Of a DNA stretch of 5,514 bases, positions 1 through 5,514 are shown in pieces. The notes below the pieces were generated by a model. The model did not search any database. It was not told the DNA's origin and worked only from the letters and a program-made list of their open reading frames with translations. This DNA comes from Campylobacteraceae bacterium (GTDB taxonomy: Bacteria > Campylobacterota > Campylobacteria > Campylobacterales > Sulfurospirillaceae), in NCBI GenBank assembly GCA_027011025.1, contig JALVAU010000470.1:1-5514 (forward strand), written 5' to 3'. Made by a program: the position numbers and the translations under genes. Each line of letters begins with the position of its first letter. The stretch's first letter is position 1.

Positions 1-2721
1 AGCTACTATTTTTCCACCATAGTTTCCACCCTCCGGACCCATATCTATCACAAAATCACTATTTTTTATTATATCCATATTATGCTCAATAACCAATACA
101 CTATTACCTAGATCTCTTAAATGGTGTAAGACTTTAACCAGCCTGTCTATATCTGCAAAATGAAGCCCTGTAGTTGGCTCATCAAGTATATAAAGAGTAT
201 TTCCCGTATCTCTCTTACTAAGCTCTTTTGATAGTTTTATCCTTTGTGCCTCGCCACCGCTAAGTGTTACTGCATTTTGCCCCAAAGTGATATACTCTAG
301 CCCTACATCACATAGAGTCTGGAGTATTTGTCTAATCTTTGGAATTGGCTTGAAAAATTCATAAGCCTCCCCTACACTCATCTGCAAAATATCGGCTATA
401 GATTTTCCTCTGTATAAAATCTCCAAAGTTTGAGCATTATATCTTTTGCCTCCACATGTATCACACTTTACCATGATGTCTGGCAAAAAGTGCATCTCTA
501 TCTTTATCTCACCCTCACCTTGACACTTTTCACATCTTCCCCCTTTTACATTAAAGGAGAATCTGCCTATCTTATAACCTCTTAGCTGTGCCTCTTTCGT
601 CCTTGAAAAAAGAACCCTAATCTCATCCATTACGCCTGTATAAGTGGCAGGATTACTTCTTGGAGTCCTGCCTATTGGACTTTGGTCAAGATATATAACC
701 TTATCGAGCTGTTCTAGTCCCAAGCACTCTACTCCAGAGACTTTTTTTACTTTTCTAGCTCTATTTAGAAGCTCTTTTGCAACCGGCAAAAGAGTTTGGA
801 GAATCAAAGAACTCTTTCCGCTACCACTGACACCTGTGATGCTAACCAAGTTTCCAAGTGGAATTTTTACACTTAAGTTCTGTATGTTGTTGATATTTAC
901 ATTTTTTAGCTCTAGCCATCTGTTTTGAGGATTATTGTGTCTATAATTTATAGTTTTAGTTCCATTTAGATATTGAGCCGTAAGAGTGTTACTCTTTTTT
1001 AAATCCTCATAAGTCCCGCTAAATATAACCTCTCCGCCAAACTTTCCGGCTCCGGGACCAATATCGACTATAAAATCAGCTGCCTCTATCGTCTCTTTGT
1101 CATGTTCGACTACTATAACGCTATTTCCTTTTTGTTGCAAATTTTTTAGTGTCTCTATTAACTTTAATGTATCTCTTTCATGTAGCCCAATACTAGGCTC
1201 ATCAAGCACATACATCACTCCTGTAAGACCACTTCCTATCTGTGAAGCTATCCTTATCCTTTGAGCCTCACCGCCACTGATACTCCTTGCATCTCTGCCC
1301 AAAGAGATATACCCTAAACCAACATTATATAAAAAATACAATCTCTCTCTAACCTCTTTTAAAATTGGTTTAGCAATCAACTCTTGCTGATTTGTAAAAT
1401 ATGCAAAATTTTCAACATTTTGGAAAAACTCCAATGTCTTATCTATGGGTAAATCTAATATATCTCCTATCCCTTTATCGGCTACTTTTACCGCCAAATG
1501 TTCAGGTTTTAGTCTATGGCCTTGGCAGTTATCACAAACTTTCTCGCTCATATATTCACCAATGTCTTTTTCATCTTTTAGCATATTGTAGGCTATCTTT
1601 ATAACACCATCAAACTTTCTTCTTAGTCTGTGTCTCTTCCAAGTAAATACCGCATCTTCGACACCACCATGTAAAATTGCCTTTTTTTGATGCTCTTTTA
1701 GTTCGCAAAATGGCACTTTTGTATCGATTTCACTTGCTTCACAAAAGGCTTTTAAGTATTTTGCATAGTAGCTTTTATTGAAACCGTAAAATATCTTTAT
1801 AGCACCCTCTTCTATACTCCTATCTTCATCTATTATCTTTGACATATCAAGAGTATATCTTATGCCTAGTCCATCACAAACAGGACAAGCCCCTTTTGGT
1901 GAATTGAATGAAAATGACAGGGGCTCTAGCAGATCAAAACTTATCTTACAATCAAAACAGGCTCTATGTTCACTATAGTGAATCAATGAGCTAGAGAGCC
2001 CAAGTTCATCACTATTTAAAATCTCAACTTCTAGTTCTCCATAGCTCTCTTTGAGTGCTTTTTCTATATCGCTTGCAACTCTTTGTCTATTCTCCTCTTT
2101 TAGAATCACTCTATCTACGACAACTTTTATAGTGTGTTTTTTAGTCTTACTAAGCTCTATCTCTTCATCAAGTCTCACCATCACACCATCAACCATAGCC
2201 CTAACATAACCTTTGTGCCTGAGGGATTCTATAAGATCAGAAAATGCTCCTTTCTTTTCTCTTATGAGCGGAGCTAAAAGAACTACTTTTGAATTTTGAG
2301 GAAGCTTCAAAACCTGTTCAATTATATCTGCTCCACTCATAGAAGATATTGCCTTGCCACACTTGTGACAATATTGTGTTCCTACTCTGGCATAAAGAAG
2401 TCTTAAATAATCATATATCTCTGTAATTGTTCCAACGGTTGAGCGAGGGTTTTTGCTTGTTGTCTTTTGATCTATCGCAATCGCCGGTGTCAAACCCTCT
2501 ATCTTATCAACCTCTGGCTTTCCTATTCTGTCTAAAAATTGTCTGGCATAAGAAGATAAGGATTCCATATATCTTCTTTGGCCTTCAGCATAAAGAGTAT
2601 CAAAGGCAAGGGTACTTTTTCCACTTCCGCTAAGCCCTGTAAAAACTACAAGCTTGTTTTTTGGGATTTGCAAAGTTATATCTTTTAGATTGTGCTCTTT
2701 TGCACCATATATTTTTATCAT
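1..2721 (-). CDS. uvrA: UvrA, excinuclease ABC subunit A (3' end of gene cut by the window edge)
   Basis: UvrA is the DNA-damage-recognition ATPase of cytoplasmic nucleotide excision repair; it dimerises, loads UvrB on lesions and leaves before UvrC cuts. The frame is open for 907 codons from ATG at 2721-2719, with no frameshift or internal stop. Both ABC modules are visible: Walker A GLSGSGKS (residues 29-36) and GVSGSGKS (630-637); signatures SISGGEAQR (from 480) and LSGGEAQR (from 820); Walker B VLDEP (505-509) and ILDEP (845-849). Two four-cysteine zinc modules are intact, C255/C258/C279/C282 and C730/C733/C753/C756. An extra CxxC pair lies at C118/C121. The start MIKIYGAKEHNLKDI matches the family N terminus. 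The visible protein stops shortly after IDMGPEGG, so about 30 residues of a usual ~940 are missing. Its ATG overlaps the stop of the upstream permease, preceded by AGGA (2727-2730), so translation is probably coupled. All expected catalytic residues are present. Confidence 0.98.
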   Translation of the reverse strand, partial: MIKIYGAKEHNLKDITLQIPKNKLVVFTGLSGSGKSTLAFDTLYAEGQRRYMESLSSYARQFLDRIGKPEVDKIEGLTPAIAIDQKTTSKNPRSTVGTITEIYDYLRLLYARVGTQYCHKCGKAISSMSGADIIEQVLKLPQNSKVVLLAPLIREKKGAFSDLIESLRHKGYVRAMVDGVMVRLDEEIELSKTKKHTIKVVVDRVILKEENRQRVASDIEKALKESYGELEVEILNSDELGLSSSLIHYSEHRACFDCKISFDLLEPLSFSFNSPKGACPVCDGLGIRYTLDMSKIIDEDRSIEEGAIKIFYGFNKSYYAKYLKAFCEASEIDTKVPFCELKEHQKKAILHGGVEDAVFTWKRHRLRRKFDGVIKIAYNMLKDEKDIGEYMSEKVCDNCQGHRLKPEHLAVKVADKGIGDILDLPIDKTLEFFQNVENFAYFTNQQELIAKPILKEVRERLYFLYNVGLGYISLGRDARSISGGEAQRIRIASQIGSGLTGVMYVLDEPSIGLHERDTLKLIETLKNLQQKGNSVIVVEHDKETIEAADFIVDIGPGAGKFGGEVIFSGTYEDLKKSNTLTAQYLNGTKTINYRHNNPQNRWLELKNVNINNIQNLSVKIPLGNLVSITGVSGSGKSSLILQTLLPVAKELLNRARKVKKVSGVECLGLEQLDKVIYLDQSPIGRTPRSNPATYTGVMDEIRVLFSRTKEAQLRGYKIGRFSFNVKGGRCEKCQGEGEIKIEMHFLPDIMVKCDTCGGKRYNAQTLEILYRGKSIADILQMSVGEAYEFFKPIPKIRQILQTLCDVGLEYITLGQNAVTLSGGEAQRIKLSKELSKRDTGNTLYILDEPTTGLHFADIDRLVKVLHHLRDLGNSVLVIEHNMDIIKNSDFVIDMGPEGGNYGGKIVA

Positions 2722-3461
2722 TATATTCCTGTTAAAAGTTTATTTAATGTTAAAGCAAATAGAACAACATACAAAATCATCAACAATTTTTTCTGTAAAT
2801 CTCTTCTTATGATATGTGAGCGTTTTGCTCCAAAATAGACACCCACTAATGAACCGCAACCTAGAATTATTCCTGAGCGATAATCCATAAGACCATGCAT
2901 AGAGAAGCTAATAAGCCCTGAAACCGAAGAAAAAACTACAAAAAGTAGTGAAGTTGAAACTGCTCTTTTTATATCAAAATGTAAAAATCCCACCATAATG
3001 GGTGTCAAAAACAGAGCACCTCCTATGCCTATACTAATAGCTATCATACCGACAAAAAACCCGACAAAAAAGAGTAAGATTTTTGATTCATTTGGAGGTG
3101 CTACCGGTTCTGCTGGAGCCTTGAAAAATTTATATAGTGAACCAAGTAGTGAGAGAGCAAAAAAAGCAAGTAAAACCCAAGATGGAAGATGTGAGACTAT
3201 ATATCCGCTAAATTGTGCACCTAAAAATCCACCAAGTCCTAAAGTTATACCATTTTGCAATCTTAGCATTTGATTTTTATAATTCACAAAAGAGCCAAAA
3301 ACAGAAGAGAAAACCATAAGTATAATCGATACACCAATGGCAGTCTTTACACCATACCCTAAGTAGATAAGGCTAGGCACTAAAACAGTACCCCCACCAA
3401 TACCAAAAAAACCAGATGCAAATCCTACAATAGCACCTAAAATCAATAAAACTATAAACAT
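2721..3461 (-). CDS. TauE/SafE-family (DUF81) membrane permease, probable sulfite/organosulfonate or related anion transporter
   Basis: A 246-residue, almost wholly hydrophobic inner-membrane protein with about eight predicted membrane segments, which is the normal length for the TauE/SafE family. The family's internal duplication is clear. The first half has GFASGFFGIGGGTVLVP (residues 13-29) and the second half has the degenerate copy GMIAISIGIGGALFLTP (138-154). Each is followed by a helix with a VSIILMVFSS or STSLLFVVFSS pattern (44-53 and 169-179). A short Pro/Ala/Glu-rich loop (114-127) separates the halves. Family members export or import sulfite, sulfoacetate, taurine-derived sulfonates and other small anions; the substrate cannot be read from this sequence and no sulfur-metabolism gene is nearby. 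ATG at 3461 is chosen because AAAGAGGA (3467-3474) sits just upstream. It is the first gene of a unit with uvrA, sharing one base in TAATG. Family assignment is firm, function is inference. Confidence 0.93.
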   Translation of the reverse strand: MFIVLLILGAIVGFASGFFGIGGGTVLVPSLIYLGYGVKTAIGVSIILMVFSSVFGSFVNYKNQMLRLQNGITLGLGGFLGAQFSGYIVSHLPSWVLLAFFALSLLGSLYKFFKAPAEPVAPPNESKILLFFVGFFVGMIAISIGIGGALFLTPIMVGFLHFDIKRAVSTSLLFVVFSSVSGLISFSMHGLMDYRSGIILGCGSLVGVYFGAKRSHIIRRDLQKKLLMILYVVLFALTLNKLLTGI

Positions 3462-3466
3462 ATCTA

Positions 3467-3490
3467 TCCTCTTTGAAAAAAGATATTATA
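3467..3490 (-). promoter_or_regulatory. Probable promoter -10 box and ribosome binding site for the permease-uvrA unit
   Basis: On the minus strand a perfect TATAAT lies at 3490-3485, about 24 bases upstream of the permease ATG, and a strong Shine-Dalgarno AAAGAGGA occupies 3474-3467. The leader would be only about 15-20 bases. There is no convincing TTGACA at the right spacing, only TTAAG-type sequence upstream, which fits the weak -35 of Campylobacterota housekeeping promoters. No operator could be identified with confidence. Confidence 0.55.
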
Positions 3491-3588
3491 CTCCAAGAGC
3501 ACTTAAGAATACCTCTAATAGTAGGCGATACCCACAACATATCTAGCTCTTGCCTATTCCTTTAATCAACAATTTAAATAATTTAAAC

Positions 3589-3594
3589 TATAAT
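3589..3594 (+). promoter_or_regulatory. Probable -10 box (TATAAT) of the flagellar operon
   Basis: A perfect TATAAT lies 25 bases upstream of the CheX-like start and is preceded by alternating A- and T-rich blocks (AATTTAAA at 3571 and 3580), the upstream pattern known for Campylobacter sigma-70 promoters, which lack a defined -35. Transcription would start near 3601, giving a leader of about 20 bases. Confidence 0.55.
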
Positions 3595-3608
3595 AGTGTA
3601 TAAAATTT

Positions 3609-3615
3609 AAAGAGG
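3609..3615 (+). promoter_or_regulatory. Ribosome binding site AAAGAGG of the CheX-like gene
   Basis: AAAGAGG four bases before ATG 3620 fixes the start of the first gene of the operon. It is the only strong Shine-Dalgarno in this operon; the genes behind it overlap or nearly touch their predecessors and have weak sites, so they probably depend on translational coupling. Confidence 0.7.
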
Positions 3616-3619
3616 TTAG

Positions 3620-4051
3620 ATGAAAAGCACTATTGAAGATTCTGCCAAAATCTTTTTTGAAGATATTTTGGGCTTAAAAATTACACAAGCAAAGACTTTA
3701 GGGAAAAATTTCTACTGTGCATCAATTCCTATATATCAAAATGGCTTGGAATTGAATTGGTTTCTTTTTTTTAAAAAACCAACCATAAAGAAAACTGCTC
3801 AGATTTTATTGCTAGAAGATGACATAGACGAAGATAGTATAGATGATTTGCTAAAAGAGGTATCAAATCAGATAATTGGTTTAGCAAAAGTAAAACTTGA
3901 AGAGAAAAATCCAAATATATCGTACAAACTAGGAACTCCTGAGTTTCTAGGAAATATATCTGCCCCTATACCTATAAAACTAAACAATAATATTTTATAT
4001 AAAGTGTGTAATAGAACATTTTTAATAGCGCAGAAAGCACAAAATGGATAA
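3620..4051 (+). CDS. CheX-like protein of the CheC/CheX/FliY phosphatase family
   Basis: A 143-residue soluble protein with the layout of a single CheX domain: an N-terminal helix (IEDSAKIFFEDILGLKI, 5-21), a beta segment (31-51), an acidic linker helix, then the signature helix containing D76-x3-E80-x2-N83-x3-G87, followed by LAKVKL and a GTPEFLG turn (105-111) that matches the P-x-x-x-G element after the helix in CheX. In this family the Glu and Asn of that motif are the catalytic pair that dephosphorylates CheY-P, and both are present here. ATG 3620 is fixed by AAAGAGG four bases upstream. The last 8 bases overlap fliN, so the two are likely translationally coupled and made in matched amounts, which suggests work at the flagellar switch. 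It carries one copy of the active-site helix, unlike CheC and FliY, which usually have two. Phosphatase activity is inferred; a purely structural role with FliN is the alternative. Confidence 0.8.
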   Translation: MKSTIEDSAKIFFEDILGLKITQAKTLGKNFYCASIPIYQNGLELNWFLFFKKPTIKKTAQILLLEDDIDEDSIDDLLKEVSNQIIGLAKVKLEEKNPNISYKLGTPEFLGNISAPIPIKLNNNILYKVCNRTFLIAQKAQNG

Positions 4052-4370
4052 AAGCAAAATGGATCAGGACGATAAAGAGTACTTAGAGGAGAAACTGTTG
4101 TCCGGTTATGAAAATCTACTTGATATAAATGTTGATTTTATAGCAGAGCTTGGGACAACATTTTTAACTATAAGTGAATTGCTCAAATTTGAAAAAGGTT
4201 CTGTTATTGATTTGGGAAAGCCAGCAGGTGAGAGTGTAGAACTGTTTATCAATAAAAAAATTTTTGGAAAAGGTGAAGTTATGGTCTATGAAAAAAATCT
4301 AGCTATAAGAATAAACGAAATTCTAGATTCAAAAAGCGTGATACAGTACTTCAAAAAAGAGATAATGTAA
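4044..4370 (+). CDS. fliN: FliN, flagellar motor switch (C-ring) protein
   Basis: FliN forms the base of the cytoplasmic C-ring with FliM and FliG, takes part in CheY-dependent switching and docks the export ATPase complex through FliH. The 108-residue product is a short FliN consisting mostly of the SpoA (surface presentation of antigens) domain. LLDINVDFIAELGTTFLTI (residues 25-43) is followed by the hallmark SELLKFEKGSVIDLGKPAGE (44-63), then VELFINKKIFGKGEVMVYEKN and LAIRINEIL, all in the family order. Only about 25 charged residues precede the domain. The start lies inside the end of the CheX-like gene (ATGGATAA); an in-frame ATG at codon 6 (4059) is a possible alternative, as neither has a strong ribosome binding site. 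The gene ends 2 bases before the FliO-like gene. It has no CheC-like domain of its own, so it is FliN and not FliY. Family assignment is secure. Confidence 0.94.
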   Translation: MDKSKMDQDDKEYLEEKLLSGYENLLDINVDFIAELGTTFLTISELLKFEKGSVIDLGKPAGESVELFINKKIFGKGEVMVYEKNLAIRINEILDSKSVIQYFKKEIM

Positions 4371-4372
4371 TC

Positions 4373-5230
4373 ATGAAATTTTTTATACTGTGTCTAGTTT
4401 TCGCCTCTCAAATTTTTGCAGTTAATCTTCTAACTTACAATCTATATGAGAGAAGCGATAGGGTTGATCTTATGTTATCATTTGACTCTCCGTTTGATGG
4501 AAAAATTTTTCAGGATAAAAAAGGCGATACGATAGCATTAAAACTAAACGATCTAAGCTACAACAGGCTTATAAAAAAAGATATAAATTCAAAAATAGTA
4601 CAAAAAATAACAATAGAGCCAAACAGAAATTTCCTAAAAATTTTCATAGAGAGTAAAAATGGTATAGGAGTAATTGCTTCAAAAACTACTGATGGTTTTG
4701 GATTGAGAATCAGAGTCAAGCTTACAAGCAAAGCAAAGCAAAGCAAAACAGATACGCTTGGCTTTTTACAAAAAAACACAAAACAGATAAAAACTGATGA
4801 GAGCTCACTAGATAGCAGATATATGATTGTCGTGATTATACTGTTTCTTTTGCTGATGCTAATGCTTTGGATAAAAAAAAGATACTCAAACAACAATATA
4901 ACTAGAGATAAAAATTCTTGGCTTTTTAAAAGAACTTCTAAGAATCAAAATGGCATCAAGCTGATATACAGAAAACAGATAGATTCTAATAATTCAGTTG
5001 TATTATTAGAGTTTGAAAATCGCAAATATCTTGTCATGAGTGGAAATTCAAATGTTTTACTAGATACTTTTGGAGAAAATGAAGTCCAAAATAAAGGTGA
5101 TTTTGAAAAAGCTTTTGAAGATAATAGAAAAAAACTTGACGATTTTTTAAAACTACAAGATCAAAAATTAGAAAAATACAAAGCTAAAGCATCTGATGAT
5201 TTTAGTAAGGATTTTGAATTTTACAAATGA
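4373..5230 (+). CDS. fliO: FliO-like flagellar export component with signal peptide, periplasmic AMIN-like domain and single membrane anchor
   Basis: A 285-residue bitopic membrane protein. Residues 1-16 are a signal peptide with likely cleavage after IFA; 17-117 form a beta-rich periplasmic part; 118-149 are a Lys/Gln/Ser-rich linker; 151-167 are the membrane anchor (from MIVVIILFLLL), followed by positive KKR; the rest is cytoplasmic. Residues 194-233 (GIKLIYRKQ, SVVLLEFENRKYLVMSG, LLDTF) follow the FliO pattern: basic strand, SVVLLE strand, glycine, hydrophobic end. FliO helps assemble the FliP export gate. Signal peptide plus large periplasmic region differs from the short enterobacterial FliO but fits the longer FliO described in Helicobacter pylori, a gene I recall as adjacent to fliN. 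Residues 17-115 look AMIN-like, which would suggest a peptidoglycan contact. The charged tail (243-285) is extra. The gene starts 2 bases after fliN and overlaps the next gene by 4. The fliO name is a family-level inference. Confidence 0.7.
   Translation: MKFFILCLVFASQIFAVNLLTYNLYERSDRVDLMLSFDSPFDGKIFQDKKGDTIALKLNDLSYNRLIKKDINSKIVQKITIEPNRNFLKIFIESKNGIGVIASKTTDGFGLRIRVKLTSKAKQSKTDTLGFLQKNTKQIKTDESSLDSRYMIVVIILFLLLMLMLWIKKRYSNNNITRDKNSWLFKRTSKNQNGIKLIYRKQIDSNNSVVLLEFENRKYLVMSGNSNVLLDTFGENEVQNKGDFEKAFEDNRKKLDDFLKLQDQKLEKYKAKASDDFSKDFEFYK
4726..4745 (+). repeat. Four tandem copies of the pentanucleotide AAGCA inside the FliO-like gene
   Basis: Four perfect AAGCA units run without interruption and continue into AAAA. 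They encode the low-complexity linker SKAKQSK between the periplasmic domain and the membrane anchor. The unit is not a multiple of three, so gain or loss of one copy shifts the frame. I read both outcomes: one extra unit meets TAA at 4788-4790 and one unit fewer meets TGA at 4795-4797, both before the membrane segment that begins near 4823. Confidence 0.9.
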
Positions 5231-5514
5231 TAAAAGCAAGTGAAAAAACTCAAAGAGTAAAATATATGAGACTTTTAGAAAAATTTCTAAAGAGCTCAAT
5301 TACAATCTTAAAGCTAGAAGATTTTAACTACGATTTATTTCAAAAAAGATCACTTAAGATATACAATCTTATAAAAAAAATAGACGACATAAGAGTTGAT
5401 TCCGGATACTTTAAATCTCTTCAAAATTTTGTAGAGCTAACTATGTCAACCCTAGAAAATGAGAATTTAAAGGCAGAAGAGAAAAGATCACTACTCCTTA
5501 AAGAAGTCAATCTG
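5227..5514 (+). CDS. Hypothetical helical protein, 5' part only (continues past the window)
   Basis: An open frame of 96 codons starts at ATG 5227, overlapping the stop of the FliO-like gene in ATGA, and runs off the right edge without a stop. I do not recognise the family. The visible part is rich in Lys, Leu, Ile and Glu, has a single glycine and no proline, and has no hydrophobic stretch long enough for a signal peptide or membrane segment. It is therefore probably a soluble, all-helical cytoplasmic protein, with amphipathic stretches such as MRLLEKFLKSSITILKL (14-30) and LENENLKAEEKRSLLLKEV (76-94). ATG codon 14 (5266) is an alternative start, but the 4-base overlap favours 5227 because the junction is like the others in this operon. 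Position suggests a flagellar or chemotaxis-linked role; that is context only. Confidence 0.65.
   Translation, partial: MIKASEKTQRVKYMRLLEKFLKSSITILKLEDFNYDLFQKRSLKIYNLIKKIDDIRVDSGYFKSLQNFVELTMSTLENENLKAEEKRSLLLKEVNL

Larger units (their letters stand above)
3462..3619. other. Divergent intergenic region
   Basis: These 158 bases separate the leftward permease-uvrA unit from the rightward flagellar operon and must carry both promoters. A TATAAT box faces each way (3490-3485 on minus, 3589-3594 on plus). The right part is very A/T rich and has three copies of AATTTAAA at 3571, 3580 and 3604. I saw no sigma-54 type GG/GC motif and no sigma-28 GCCGATAA-like box, so the flagellar operon appears to use the housekeeping sigma factor. 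No RNA gene, terminator or small reading frame with a convincing ribosome binding site is visible. Confidence 0.6.

Noticed and set aside
1..30. Possible truncated or broken uvrA
   Set aside because: The frame is still open at base 1 and the sequence is conserved up to the edge; the missing C-terminal residues are a window effect, not a gene lesion.
644..2633. Plus-strand open frames opposite uvrA (644-928, 1401-1604, 2427-2633)
   Set aside because: All lie opposite a continuous, fully conserved uvrA frame, lack convincing ribosome binding sites and show no recognisable protein motif.
2998..3273. 91-codon plus-strand open frame opposite the permease gene
   Set aside because: Its sequence is the reverse reading of a conserved TauE/SafE repeat, and it has no ribosome binding site or family match.
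3494..3552. Inverted repeat CAAGAGC (3494-3500) / GCTCTTG (3546-3552) between the divergent promoters
   Set aside because: Only 7 bases per arm with a 45-base spacer and no extension of pairing; this is expected by chance and is too weak to call an operator or hairpin.
3765..3778. T8A6 tract inside the CheX-like gene, and an A8 tract at 4873-4880 in the FliO-like gene, as possible slippage sites
   Set aside because: Such tracts are common in genes of this base composition, encode ordinary Phe/Lys codons and are below the length usually linked to phase variation; Campylobacter switching mostly uses G/C tracts.
4558..4896. 112-codon minus-strand open frame within the FliO-like gene
   Set aside because: It is antisense to a gene with clear protein features, has no family resemblance and its hydrophobic runs come from reverse-reading A-rich codons.
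5220..5230. Possible transcription terminator after the FliO-like gene
   Set aside because: The next gene begins within the stop codon and there is no stem-loop, so the transcript most likely continues.

Overview
This is an AT-rich window from what is most likely a flagellated Campylobacterota (Campylobacter-type, epsilonproteobacterial) genome. The pointers are base composition, lysine- and isoleucine-rich proteins, an A/T-phased promoter with a clean TATAAT box, and a FliN gene followed by a FliO-like protein that has a signal peptide and a periplasmic domain. As I recall, that FliN/FliO order is found in Helicobacter and Campylobacter. The genus is an inference from general knowledge, not from a database search.

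Layout. Positions 1-3461 are read on the minus strand and form one tightly packed pair: a TauE/SafE-family membrane permease (2721-3461) and uvrA (2721 down to the window edge). The stop of the first and the start of the second overlap in a TAATG. A 158-base divergent intergenic region (3462-3619) holds a likely housekeeping promoter for each direction. From 3620 to the right edge, four genes are packed on the plus strand: a CheX-like CheC-family protein, FliN, a FliO-like membrane protein and the start of an unrecognised helical protein. Junctions are an 8-base overlap, a 2-base gap and a 4-base ATGA overlap, so this is almost certainly one operon.

Function. The minus-strand pair joins an anion permease of unknown substrate with the damage-recognition ATPase of nucleotide excision repair; I see no mechanistic link beyond co-transcription. 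The plus-strand operon is flagellar. FliN belongs to the C-ring switch, the FliO-like protein to the membrane export gate, and the CheX-like protein carries the D-x3-E-x2-N motif of CheY-P phosphatases, so it may act at the switch. CheX-like plus FliN, overlapping by 8 bases, resembles a FliY (CheC domain + FliN domain) split into two chains.

The most interesting points are this split-FliY arrangement, the AMIN-like periplasmic domain proposed for the FliO-like protein, a four-copy pentanucleotide repeat inside that gene where a one-unit slip in either direction would truncate the protein before its membrane anchor, and the uncharacterised gene coupled after it. I found no mobile element, CRISPR array, RNA gene or clear terminator.
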